DNA of 10,738 bases from RH-AL1 sp964245015 (GTDB taxonomy: Bacteria > Pseudomonadota > Alphaproteobacteria > Rhizobiales > Beijerinckiaceae). Location: the NCBI GenBank assembly GCA_964245015.1, contig CAXTMA010000131.1:1-10738 (forward strand). Direction: 5' to 3'. Below are positions 1 to 6,606 of this stretch, piece after piece. Both the position numbers and the translations under genes were made by a program. Positions within the stretch are counted from its first letter, which is position 1. Every line of letters begins with the position of its first letter. A model generated the notes under the pieces. The model had not been told where the DNA came from. It ran no database searches and saw nothing but the letters and a program-made list of their open reading frames with translations.

Positions 1-2
1 GC

Positions 3-594
3 CACCACTCGATGAACCATCCCCCGTTCACGCTGCGCGGCTTCGACCCGGCCTCGGGCGTGCAGGACATCGAGGACGGCATCGCGGCGGACGAGCGCGC
101 CGCCTACGGCGCGGAGGCGACGCCCGCGCGGCCGCACGTCCCCTTCTTCCGCTTCCCCGGCTTTGCCGACACACCCGACCTCATCGCCCACCTCGACCGG
201 CGCGGCATCGCCGTCTTCGGCACCGATTTGTGGGCGGCGGACTGGCTGCCGATGGCGCCCGACGACGAGCGCGCCCGCGTCCTCGGCCTGCTCAAGCGGC
301 GCCCGCGCCGCAACGGCATCATCCTGTTCCACGACACCAAGGGGCAGACCGCTCGGATGCTGCCGGCGCTGCTCGACGACCTCTGCCGCGGGGGCTACCG
401 CGTCGTGCACCTGGTGCCGCGGCCGGGCGCCGGCGCGCCGCAGCTCTACGGGCCACCGCACTGGCACTCGGAGACGCGGGCGATCCTCGAANNNNNNNNN
501 NCTCGCCGGCGCTGTCCCGGCGGGCGGGAGCGAAGCCCCGATGCCGGCGGACGGGTCGCCGCCGCCGGCGCCTGCGGCCGAGCTTCAGCCCTAA
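3..594 (+). CDS. Polysaccharide deacetylase (NodB-like), 5'-truncated and crossed by an assembly gap
   Basis: C-terminal part of a carbohydrate esterase family 4 type deacetylase, a family that removes N- or O-acetyl groups from polysaccharides such as chitin oligomers or peptidoglycan, usually outside the cytoplasm. The reading frame is open from the window edge. It begins with the zinc-binding H-S-x-x-H-P motif (HHSMNHPPF, positions 3-29). It continues with the FFRFPGF motif (R-x-P-[FY] type), FGTDLWAADW, and a closing GIILFHDTKG followed by a helix and RVVHLVP, matching NodB motifs 3 to 5 in order. The upstream motifs, including the first catalytic Asp, lie outside the window. After the N run at 492-501 the frame shifts: a Pro/Ala-rich tail (PPPAPAAELQP) ends at TAA 592-594. 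I take this tail as the true C-terminus, with the real gap length unknown. Substrate cannot be told. Family call is firm; the 3' end is inferred. Confidence 0.8.
492..501. other. Assembly gap (10 N)
   Basis: Ten ambiguous bases lie inside the deacetylase gene. The frame before the gap and the plausible C-terminal frame after it differ, so ten is probably a placeholder and not a measured length. Confidence 0.95.
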
Positions 595-687
595 GCCACG
601 GACGGCGCGGGCCTATCGCAGGAAACCTTTCGCACGGACGTCACGTATCTGATGTTCGAAGTGGGCGCCTGACCCGTCTTCGTGATT

Positions 688-691
688 GGAG
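688..691 (+). promoter_or_regulatory. Ribosome binding site that decides the fasciclin gene start
   Basis: GGAG lies 6 nt before the ATG at 698 but only 3 nt before the ATG at 695, and it overlaps the possible TTG at 686. The spacing favours 698 as the start. Confidence 0.6.
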
Positions 692-697
692 CGTATG

Positions 698-1261
698 ATG
701 AAGAGCAACCGTATGATGCTGGCCGGCGCCGTCGCGCTCGCCCTGGCAGGCCTGGCCGGCACCGCCGGAGCCAAGGACGTGCCGAACCCCAAGGTCGGCG
801 GCGCCCCGATGTACGCCAACAAGAACATCGTCGAGAACGCCGTCAACTCGAAGGATCACACCACCCTCGTCGCCGCCGTCAAGGCCGCCGGCCTCGTCGA
901 CACGCTCGAAGGCGCCGGCCCCTTCACCGTGTTCGCGCCGACCAACGAGGCCTTCAAGAAGCTGCCGGCCGGCACCGTCGACAACCTTCTCAAGCCCGAG
1001 AACAAGGGCCAGCTCACGTCCGTGCTGACCTACCACGTCGTACCCGGCAATCTCACCGCCAAGGAGCTCAAGGAGCAGGTCAAGGCCGGCGGTGGCAAGG
1101 CCGAGCTGAAGACCGTCCAAGGCGAGCCGCTGACGGTCACGGAAAAGGGCAAGGCCCTCATCATCACCGACAGCAAGGGTGACGCGGCGACCGTGACGAT
1201 CCCCAACGTGATGCAGTCGAACGGCGTGATCCACGTCATCAACACCGTGATGCTGCCCTGA
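698..1261 (+). CDS. Secreted fasciclin (FAS1) domain protein
   Basis: A 187-residue exported protein with one FAS1 domain, a fold linked to adhesion and surface or matrix interactions in bacteria; the exact role is not known. Residues 1-25 form a Sec-type signal peptide (basic start, then an Ala/Leu/Gly-rich core, likely cut after AGTAGA). The FAS1 domain fills residues about 42-187. It has the H1 box FTVFAPTNEAF (76-86), the central YHVV (112-115), and the H2 box ending in VIHVINTVMLP at the C-terminus. Length is typical for a single-domain bacterial FAS1 protein. Two tandem ATGs (695, 698) and a TTG (686) are possible starts; 698 has the best ribosome-binding spacing. The gene stands alone, about 100 bp after the deacetylase and convergent with the minus-strand block. 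Family assignment is firm. Confidence 0.93.
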   Translation: MKSNRMMLAGAVALALAGLAGTAGAKDVPNPKVGGAPMYANKNIVENAVNSKDHTTLVAAVKAAGLVDTLEGAGPFTVFAPTNEAFKKLPAGTVDNLLKPENKGQLTSVLTYHVVPGNLTAKELKEQVKAGGGKAELKTVQGEPLTVTEKGKALIITDSKGDAATVTIPNVMQSNGVIHVINTVMLP

Positions 1262-1304
1262 CTGCGGGTGCGGCGGTCGCCGGCGGCGGCTGCGAATTCG
1301 TGAT

Positions 1305-1550
1305 CTAAAACACCGGGGCGCGCAACTGCTGCGCCCCGGTTTGCGTGCTGGCACGCGCGGCTCCGCCGAGCGCTTCCTGCCGCAGCAGCCGACCGGCGCA
1401 GTCGCCGTCGCGGCGGACGCTGCGCATGTCGTCGAAGATGGCATCGATCAGCAGCTCGTCGGCTGCCCGGCGCCACGCCACCCGCGCCCTGGCGAGCCGC
1501 GAAGCGGCGAGGTTCGAGCGGGACCGCGATTCCTGCCGGAATTGCTCCAT
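1305..1550 (-). CDS. Small hypothetical helical protein
   Basis: I do not recognise this 81-residue product. It is rich in Arg, Ala, Gln and Leu with long stretches that would form amphipathic helix (for example RLARARVAWRRAADELLIDA near the start). It has no signal peptide, membrane segment or metal motif. Codon third positions are strongly G/C, like the flanking genes, and it is the only frame here that reads like a soluble protein. The ATG at 1550 has GGAG 10 nt upstream, which is a long spacing; a TTG at 1571 in the same frame, with GAGG just before it, is an alternative. It lies 123 nt downstream of the large membrane protein on the same strand and may share its transcript. Oddly, the last 12 or so codons form the terminator hairpin and the TAG stop directly follows the U tract, which makes the gene less certain. 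Confidence 0.45.
   Translation of the reverse strand: MEQFRQESRSRSNLAASRLARARVAWRRAADELLIDAIFDDMRSVRRDGDCAGRLLRQEALGGAARASTQTGAQQLRAPVF
1312..1340. terminator. Probable intrinsic terminator between convergent transcripts
   Basis: A perfect 10-bp G+C-rich stem (ACCGGGGCGC at 1312-1321, GCGCCCCGGT at 1331-1340) closes a 9-nt loop. Read on the minus strand, the stem is followed by GTTTTAG, a fair U tract. Read on the plus strand it is followed only by TTTG. It can therefore end the minus-strand block well and the fasciclin transcript less well. On the minus strand it overlaps the last codons of the small ORF at 1305-1550. Confidence 0.7.
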
Positions 1551-1673
1551 GGGTCGAATGCTCCAGCACAAGTCCTCGATGGCTTGAGGCTGGGCTGGAA
1601 TGGTTAACGAAGGCTGTCGCCGGCGCTGCGTCGGCCACGGTCGAAAGCCGCCGCGTTCTTTTCGCGCCGATGT

Positions 1674-4370
1674 TCAGCCGGCGCGCCCGATCGCCTCGGG
1701 AACGGCCGGCGGTTCGGCGCGGTGGCGGCGGGTTTCCTCGCCGGTGCGCGCCGGCAGCAGCACGGCGAAGAAGGCGGGGATGGCGAGGAGATAGGCGCCC
1801 GCGCCGAGGTAGAGCACGCTGGACAGGCCGAAGGCGGTGGCCACGATCGGCACCAGCGCCGCACCGATCACCGAGAAGCAGCCGTTGATCCCCCACGCCC
1901 ACAGGAACATCGTGTCCTTGCGCAAGGTCGACAGCGTCGCCATCGCGGTGGGCATGGGGAAGCCCATCAGGAAGGCCGGCGGGAATACCAGCAGGAAGGA
2001 GAAGGCAAGGCGCGCGCCGTAGGGAAAGGTGCCGATGAGGTCGAGCGGCACGTGCAGGAACAGGCCGTAGACGATCAGCAGCGCGGCGATGGCGGCGAAA
2101 ACAAAGGGCATGGCCGCCCGCGCATGGGGCAATAGGCGCTCGGAGGCGAAGGATCCCAGCCCGGAGAAGACCAGCATGCCGGTGATCATCACCGAGGCCG
2201 ACACGGTGGCGTTCGACAGGGCGAGCACGAAATCGGCGATCAGGCCGACCTCGACCACGATGTAGCCGAGGCCGAGGCAGGCGAAGTACACGATGGTTCC
2301 CGCCTTGCCGGGCGTCCGCGAGAACACCGTGCGCCAGCCGAAGGCGACGGGGATGGCGATCAGCGTCGAGGCGGTTGCCACCGCGATGGCCAGCGTCGCC
2401 CATAGGATGAGGTAGCCCCATTCGTCCTGCACCGCTTCCAGCCGGTCGGTGACGCTGCCGAGGTCGGCCGGCTTGATGTAGGCGGCAAAATAGGGCCGGT
2501 CGTTGGTCAAAGGGCGCACGTCGAAGACGTAGCGCGAGGCGAAGTCGTCCCAGGTGTCGCGGATCAGCGCCTGCCAGGCGAGGCGGCCGAGGCCGGTCGC
2601 CGGAAGCACGGACGGGGAAGCTTCGGGGCCGTCGCCGGGGATCGGACCGGCGTCGTCCGGAGCGGCCGGATCCACCGCGGCGGTGGACGCCGGCGCGATG
2701 GCCGTCTGCGCGCCGAAGAGCTGGGCGGCGTAATCCTTGAACAGCTTGGCCGAACCCGACGTGTCGACGACTATGCCGGGAGAGTAGATCTCGTCGAACG
2801 ACATCTTGGCGGTATGGGCGCGCAGAGCCGCGACCTCGGCGTCGGTGAAGCCGCCCTGCTTGTAGAGGACCGTTGCCGAGGACAGGTAGCTCGACACCAC
2901 GAAGAACGAGCGCTCCAGCGTCGCGGGATCATGGGCGCGGGCCGCCGCGGCGGCGGTGGCGTAGAGCTTCAGCACGCTCTTGGGCGGCTCCTCCTTGTTC
3001 CACAGGGTGATCGAGAGCACGCCGCCGGGCGCCAGCGCGCGCATGTAGCTTTCCATCGCCTCGCGGGTGTAGGCGAACTTTTCCACGATGGGGAAGCCGC
3101 CGGGCGAGGACAGGCCGGCGGAATCCGCGAGGCTGAGGTCGATGACGTCGAAGCGCTTGGCCGTATGGGCGAGGAAGAGCCGGCCCTCGTAGTCGATCAC
3201 GTCGAGGTTCGGCTTGTGCAGGATGTCGCCGGTGAAGGCTTTCAGGGTCGGATCGCTGCGGAAGGCGTGCAGGATCGCCGGATTGCCCTCCGCCACCGTG
3301 ACGTGGGCCGAGTTGTGCAGCGCCACCGCCGTGGAGATGCCGCCGCCGAACTGCACCACGAAGGTCGAAGGATCGTGCTTGAGGACGAAGGGATAGATCA
3401 TCGGCAGGTAGCGGAAGTAGTCGGTCTGGTCCGGCGGCAGGTCGCGGATGATGCCGGCCGGTCCCTCGCCGTCGACGTAAAGGCCGAGAAAGGCGTTCTT
3501 GGGCATCGTCTTCAGGTTGAAGGCGGCATTGTCCGACAGGCCCGGCGCGAAGTGCAGGTAGGACGAGGAATACACTTCCAGAAAGCCGAAGGGCGTGTCG
3601 CGGCTGTACACGCGCTGCGAGTCGGGGAACTTGCGGGCGTAGGACACGCCCTTGTAGTCGGAGGTGGCGAGTTTGGTCAGGCCGAACTCTTCCGGCACGG
3701 CGAAGTGCGCGGCGACCGTCAGGGCGGCGACGGCGGCGAAGAGGATGCCCATCCGCCCGCCAGTGCGACTCCCGGTCTCGACGGCGGCGAACCACAGCAG
3801 GCTGCCAACGGCCCACAGCGCCAGGGGCGCGAGGATGAGGTCGCCCGGCCGCAGCACGTACATGGCGGCCAGGAACACCAGCCCGCACAGCCCCGACCCG
3901 GCGAGATCGGCGAAGTACACCCGGTTGAAGCCGGTGCCCGCGCGCAGGAACACGGTGCCGAGAAAGGTGGCGCCGGCGAGGAAGGGCAGGAGGTAGAGCA
4001 GGAAGTTGGCGAGCAGCCGCCACTTCTGGGCGGGATCGGACACGATGAAGATGGCGTTGAAGGGTACCTGCTGCGCCAGCAGGTTGGCGGCCACCGCCAG
4101 CGGCCCCAGCGCCATCAGCGAGCCGGCGGCGACGCCGCGCCAGTGCCGCTCGAACCAGGGCCGGGCGACGCACATCACCGCCGACGTGAGCCCGAACCCG
4201 AGCATGGCGAGCGACACAACCAGCGAGCCGAAGTGCGCCCACGAGCCGATCTGAAACACCCGCATGATCGCGATCTGCAGCGCGATCACCGAGCCGGCGA
4301 CGAGGCCGACCGAGCTGTACACCAGCAGGGCTGAGCGGCGGGACGGGCCGGCGTCGGCGAGGAGGGTCAA
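1674..4370 (-). CDS. Polytopic membrane protein with spermidine-synthase-like methyltransferase-fold domain
   Basis: An 898-residue protein of the spermidine-synthase-like membrane family; the reaction is unknown. Order: seven hydrophobic segments (about 14-38, 48-69, 80-103, 119-143, 154-174, 178-197, 207-226), a soluble domain (about 230-650), then seven more (652-677, 690-718, 722-742, 753-775, 787-813, 821-848, 852-873). The soluble domain has a Rossmann glycine motif (VVQFGGGIST, 338-347), an acidic residue at the end of the next strand (VAEGNP, 359-364), a DVIDLSLADS stretch (408-417) resembling the polyamine-synthase active-site loop, and APGGVLSI (447-454). A Pro/Ala/Asp linker (about 557-592) precedes RPLTNDRPYF (619-628), typical of this family. 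Arg/Lys-rich loops alternate so that N- and C-termini fall in the cytoplasm and the soluble domain in the periplasm. The TTG start is backed by GGAG 6 nt upstream. It follows the Tat methyltransferase gene by 174 bp. True polyamine synthesis is unlikely for such a protein; that is inference. Confidence 0.85.
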   Translation of the reverse strand: MTLLADAGPSRRSALLVYSSVGLVAGSVIALQIAIMRVFQIGSWAHFGSLVVSLAMLGFGLTSAVMCVARPWFERHWRGVAAGSLMALGPLAVAANLLAQQVPFNAIFIVSDPAQKWRLLANFLLYLLPFLAGATFLGTVFLRAGTGFNRVYFADLAGSGLCGLVFLAAMYVLRPGDLILAPLALWAVGSLLWFAAVETGSRTGGRMGILFAAVAALTVAAHFAVPEEFGLTKLATSDYKGVSYARKFPDSQRVYSRDTPFGFLEVYSSSYLHFAPGLSDNAAFNLKTMPKNAFLGLYVDGEGPAGIIRDLPPDQTDYFRYLPMIYPFVLKHDPSTFVVQFGGGISTAVALHNSAHVTVAEGNPAILHAFRSDPTLKAFTGDILHKPNLDVIDYEGRLFLAHTAKRFDVIDLSLADSAGLSSPGGFPIVEKFAYTREAMESYMRALAPGGVLSITLWNKEEPPKSVLKLYATAAAAARAHDPATLERSFFVVSSYLSSATVLYKQGGFTDAEVAALRAHTAKMSFDEIYSPGIVVDTSGSAKLFKDYAAQLFGAQTAIAPASTAAVDPAAPDDAGPIPGDGPEASPSVLPATGLGRLAWQALIRDTWDDFASRYVFDVRPLTNDRPYFAAYIKPADLGSVTDRLEAVQDEWGYLILWATLAIAVATASTLIAIPVAFGWRTVFSRTPGKAGTIVYFACLGLGYIVVEVGLIADFVLALSNATVSASVMITGMLVFSGLGSFASERLLPHARAAMPFVFAAIAALLIVYGLFLHVPLDLIGTFPYGARLAFSFLLVFPPAFLMGFPMPTAMATLSTLRKDTMFLWAWGINGCFSVIGAALVPIVATAFGLSSVLYLGAGAYLLAIPAFFAVLLPARTGEETRRHRAEPPAVPEAIGRAG

Positions 4371-4376
4371 GGAGGG

Positions 4377-4380
4377 CTCC
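4377..4380 (-). promoter_or_regulatory. Ribosome binding site supporting a TTG start
   Basis: On the minus strand GGAG (4380-4377) stands 6 nt before TTG at 4370-4368. No ATG lies near the N-terminus before the first membrane segment, so this site decides the start. Confidence 0.55.
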
Positions 4381-4453
4381 GGGATGTGCTCCCCCGCGCG
4401 GCAGGGGCGTAGGAACGGCCGCTGGATCAGCGGAAGGCGCGTCGTCTCGATCT

Positions 4454-4503
4454 TGCCGCCGCGGGACCGCGGCGCGGCAGCCTGCCTCCACCGCCGACGG
4501 CGG
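4454..4503 (-). other. Intergenic hairpins between the two methyltransferase-fold genes
   Basis: Two G+C-rich dyads occupy the 174-bp gap. The first, 4454-4479, pairs TGCCGC and CGCG arms around a 4-nt loop with a 2-nt bulge. The second, 4491-4503, is CCGCCGACGGCGG, a 6-bp stem with a 1-nt centre. Neither is followed by a U run on the minus strand, so they are not clear terminators. They could stabilise the upstream message or partly block read-through. Confidence 0.35.
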
Positions 4504-4544
4504 TTCTCTCACCACGCGTCCCGCGCAGGGGAGAAGCTGCGGCG

Positions 4545-5459
4545 CTACTTGTTGTGGGTGCCTTCGATCTTGCCGTCGTCGGCGAGCTTGGTGAAGGGCA
4601 CGAAGGGCACGATGCGGCCGTTGTAGATGTCGGACCGGGCCACCGACACCTGGCCGTCCTTGTCCTGCGACTTGATGATCTTGAGCACGCGCTGCGCGCC
4701 GGGCGGGCCGACCGGGATCACCATCACGCCGCCGACCTTGAGCTGCTGCAGAAGCGGCGGCGGCACGTGGTCGATACCGCAGGTGACGATGATCTTGTCA
4801 AAGGGCGCGGCCTCCTCCCAACCGTAGTAGCCGTCGGCGTTCTTGGCCTGGATCGCCTTGAATTCGCTGTATCCCTTGCCGATGAGGTCGTTGCGGATGC
4901 CGGTGGTGCGCTCCGACAGCGGCTTGATGATCTCGATCGTCCACACCTTGTCGGTGAGGTTGGAAAGATAGGCCGACTGGTAGCCCGAGCCGGTGCCGAT
5001 CTCCAGAACCTTGTCGCCCGGCTTGACGTCGATCTGCTGCGTCATCCGCCCGACGATGTAGGGGCCGGAGATGGTGACGCCGAAGCCGATGTCGAGAAAG
5101 GCGTGCTCGTAGGCGCGGGGCAGGTTCTGCTTCAGCACGAAGGATTCGCGCGGCGTCATCAGGAAGGCGCGCTTGTCCTTCTCATCGGTCAGGTCGCGGT
5201 TGCCGACGAGACCGCGGAAGCGGTCGAAACGCTCGGCCAGGTATTTGGGATCCTCGCCGCGCACCTTCTCGCCCCAGGCGATGAACTTGGCTCGGTTCTC
5301 CATCGGCGGCGGCTCGGGGGTGCCGGTGGCGGGCGGCACGTCGGCGAAGGCGCGGCTGGCGAAGCACAGCGGCGCGCCGCCGGAAGCGAGCATGGCGGAT
5401 GCGCCGGCCCAAGCACCGGCCCGGGCGCCCACCGAAGCAATGAAAGAACGACGATCCAT
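4545..5459 (-). CDS. Protein-L-isoaspartate O-methyltransferase homologue with a Tat signal
   Basis: A 304-residue PCMT family protein. The family methylates L-isoaspartyl residues in aged proteins with S-adenosylmethionine, normally in the cytoplasm. Here residues 1-39 form a twin-arginine signal: D-R-R-S-F-I at 2-7, an Ala/Gly-rich core, and a likely cut after A-F-A (37-39). The mature part starts with a Pro-rich stretch (41-52) and a charged helical region. The catalytic domain follows: GVTISGPYIVGRM (127-139, the TIS-x-P substrate-side motif), VLEIGTGSGYQ (151-161, SAM motif I), TIEI (174-177, acidic residue for the ribose), APFDKIIVTCG (218-228) and VGGVMVIPVG (242-251). All expected motifs are present, so the fold looks active. 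The ATG at 5459 has GGAGG 4 nt upstream. It is divergent from the cupin regulator and is the first gene of a possible minus-strand operon. Family is firm; export is a signal-based prediction. Confidence 0.9.
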   Translation of the reverse strand: MDRRSFIASVGARAGAWAGASAMLASGGAPLCFASRAFADVPPATGTPEPPPMENRAKFIAWGEKVRGEDPKYLAERFDRFRGLVGNRDLTDEKDKRAFLMTPRESFVLKQNLPRAYEHAFLDIGFGVTISGPYIVGRMTQQIDVKPGDKVLEIGTGSGYQSAYLSNLTDKVWTIEIIKPLSERTTGIRNDLIGKGYSEFKAIQAKNADGYYGWEEAAPFDKIIVTCGIDHVPPPLLQQLKVGGVMVIPVGPPGAQRVLKIIKSQDKDGQVSVARSDIYNGRIVPFVPFTKLADDGKIEGTHNK

Positions 5460-5463
5460 AAGG

Positions 5464-5468
5464 CCTCC
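5464..5468 (-). promoter_or_regulatory. Ribosome binding site fixing the Tat-signal start
   Basis: GGAGG on the minus strand (5468-5464) stands 4 nt before the ATG at 5459. It supports starting at M-D-R-R-S-F and not at in-frame codons further upstream. Confidence 0.65.
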
Positions 5469-5514
5469 GATCTCGCTGCGAACAGATCTTCCAGGGGCGT
5501 GCCGCGGGGGCGGA

Positions 5515-5542
5515 CCGCAAGTGGGGCACCGCAAGTGGGGCA
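5515..5542. repeat. 14-bp perfect tandem repeat in the divergent intergenic region
   Basis: CCGCAAGTGGGGCA occurs twice back to back (5515-5528 and 5529-5542), about 55-83 bp upstream of the PCMT-like start. Fourteen bp is more than one DNA turn, so it could present two protein sites offset on the helix, or be a simple duplication. No function can be read from it. Confidence 0.8.
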
Positions 5543-5682
5543 GCGCATCCCCGGCCGATACGAGTGTCGCGGCGTCCTGGTGCGGAGGCAAAACACGCGA
5601 ATGTGAACTATTCGAGGCTGCCCGGCTGCCCTTGCGTAACGGAACGGCTGTCTTGCACGCGGAGGATGCAGCAATGTGGCTG

Positions 5683-5696
5683 ACGCAATGTTGCGT
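5683..5696. promoter_or_regulatory. Palindromic candidate operator upstream of the XRE-cupin gene
   Basis: ACGCAA-TG-TTGCGT has perfect 6-bp arms around a 2-bp centre and ends 20 bp before the regulator's ATG. A further TTGCGT lies at 5632-5637 and another GCAATG at 5671-5676, so half sites recur upstream. Dimeric XRE regulators commonly bind such short dyads near their own promoter. Assignment to this regulator is inference. Confidence 0.45.
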
Positions 5697-5716
5697 GGTC
5701 CTGTTCGTGGAAGCCC

Positions 5717-6325
5717 ATGAAGAGCGGTTCAGCCGTCGAGGCGCCGGAGCAGGAAACCGATCGGCAGCTTTCGGTGATCGCCGCCGAAGTGCATGCGGCG
5801 CGTCGCACGCGGCTGCTGTCGCTGGAGCAGCTCGCCGAACTGTCGGGCGTCAGCCGGTCGATGATCTCCAAGGTCGAGCGCGGTCAGGCCGTGCCGTCCA
5901 CCACCGTCCTGGCCAAGCTCGCCGAAGCGCTCGGCGTCACCTTCTCGCAGCTGATGTCGCATCCCGTCGACCGCGAAGTGCTGGTGATCGCCGCCGCCCG
6001 GCAGCCGGTCCTCAAGGACGAGGCGTCCGGCCTGGTCCGGCGCTGCCTGTCGCCGGTCCTGCCCGGACGCGGCATCGACTGGGTGCTGAACACCCTGCCG
6101 CCGCGCGGCACCGCCGGGGACTTCGGCGCCCATCGGCGCGGCGTCGAGGAATACATCTACGTCCAGAGCGGCACCCTGAAAGCGGTGATCGGCGCCGAGG
6201 TCATCACCCTGCACGCCGGCGACGCGCTGTATTTCCAGGCCGACGCCAACCACGCCTTCACCAACGTCGGCCGGGGCGATTGCATGTACTTCCTCATCAT
6301 CGACTCCTCGCGCATCCGCCGCTGA
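5717..6325 (+). CDS. XRE-family transcriptional regulator with C-terminal cupin domain
   Basis: A 202-residue DNA-binding regulator. Residues about 20-80 form an XRE helix-turn-helix: LSLEQLAELSGVSRSMISKVERG (34-56) is a textbook match, followed by PSTTVLAKLAEALGV. Residues about 115-197 form a cupin barrel, with H139, E144/E145 and G152 in the first motif and GDALYFQADANHAF (168-181, H179) in the second. In this family the cupin senses a small ligand or metal; the ligand here is unknown. Length is typical (about 180-210 residues). The ATG has GGAAG a few bases upstream. The gene is divergent from the PCMT-like gene and shares its 257-bp control region, so it may regulate that gene as well as itself. 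Family call is firm, targets are inferred. Confidence 0.93.
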   Translation: MKSGSAVEAPEQETDRQLSVIAAEVHAARRTRLLSLEQLAELSGVSRSMISKVERGQAVPSTTVLAKLAEALGVTFSQLMSHPVDREVLVIAAARQPVLKDEASGLVRRCLSPVLPGRGIDWVLNTLPPRGTAGDFGAHRRGVEEYIYVQSGTLKAVIGAEVITLHAGDALYFQADANHAFTNVGRGDCMYFLIIDSSRIRR

Positions 6326-6606
6326 GGTCGCGGAGCGCGCGGCCGGTCCCGGAGCGACCCCGCACCCGAGAGCAAGCACCGCCGCATTTGCGGGGCTGGG
6401 CTGATGGACGACGCCCGTCCGAGCAGGTCATCGCGTTCTGCCGTCGCCCGTGCGGGTCGAACCAGCCGCCGAAGCCCCGACCGGCAGGCAGGAACTCCGA
6501 ACGGCTCCGGGCAGCGGACGCATTGCGTGCCGGGTCGGCAAGGCGCCAACGTGGTCTTGCGCCGAGCGGGTTCCTATATGCGTTGCGGTTTCCACGGGGT
6601 CGAGCC
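6326..6606. other. Intergenic region between the regulator and ftsY, no gene seen
   Basis: No convincing coding frame or RNA gene is visible in these 281 bp. Just after the regulator's stop, GGTCGC (6326-6331) and GCGACC (6354-6359) could close a hairpin, but there is no T tract. A TATATG sequence lies about 6572-6577, roughly 30 bp before the ftsY start, without a well-spaced -35 partner. Confidence 0.5.

Noticed and set aside
2814..4334. 506-codon plus-strand ORF inside the large membrane protein gene
   Set aside because: It is antisense to a gene with clear membrane segments and family motifs; its Gly/Arg/Glu/Val-rich content is the expected shadow.
5480..5550. Short zinc-ribbon-like peptide (R-C-P-T-C-G) upstream of the PCMT-like gene on the minus strand
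   Set aside because: The Cys pair comes from translating the 14-bp tandem repeat, and no second Cys pair or stable ORF follows.
5641..5670. GGAAC at 5641-5645 as an EcfG-type general stress promoter
   Set aside because: No CGTT-like -10 element lies 16-17 bp downstream. The GGAAAC at 621 also lacks a correctly spaced partner.
5173..6606. Upstream extension of the ftsY frame, open for more than 470 codons
   Set aside because: It runs antisense to the PCMT-like gene and across the XRE-cupin gene in another frame, and its Arg/Pro/Ala-rich translation has no domain. It is a high-GC open frame.
6326..6606. SRP RNA or tRNA gene next to ftsY
   Set aside because: The conserved SRP RNA tetraloop/GGAAGCAGCC region is absent. 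The GGGTCGAACC at about 6455 has no matching T-arm, anticodon arm or acceptor stem.
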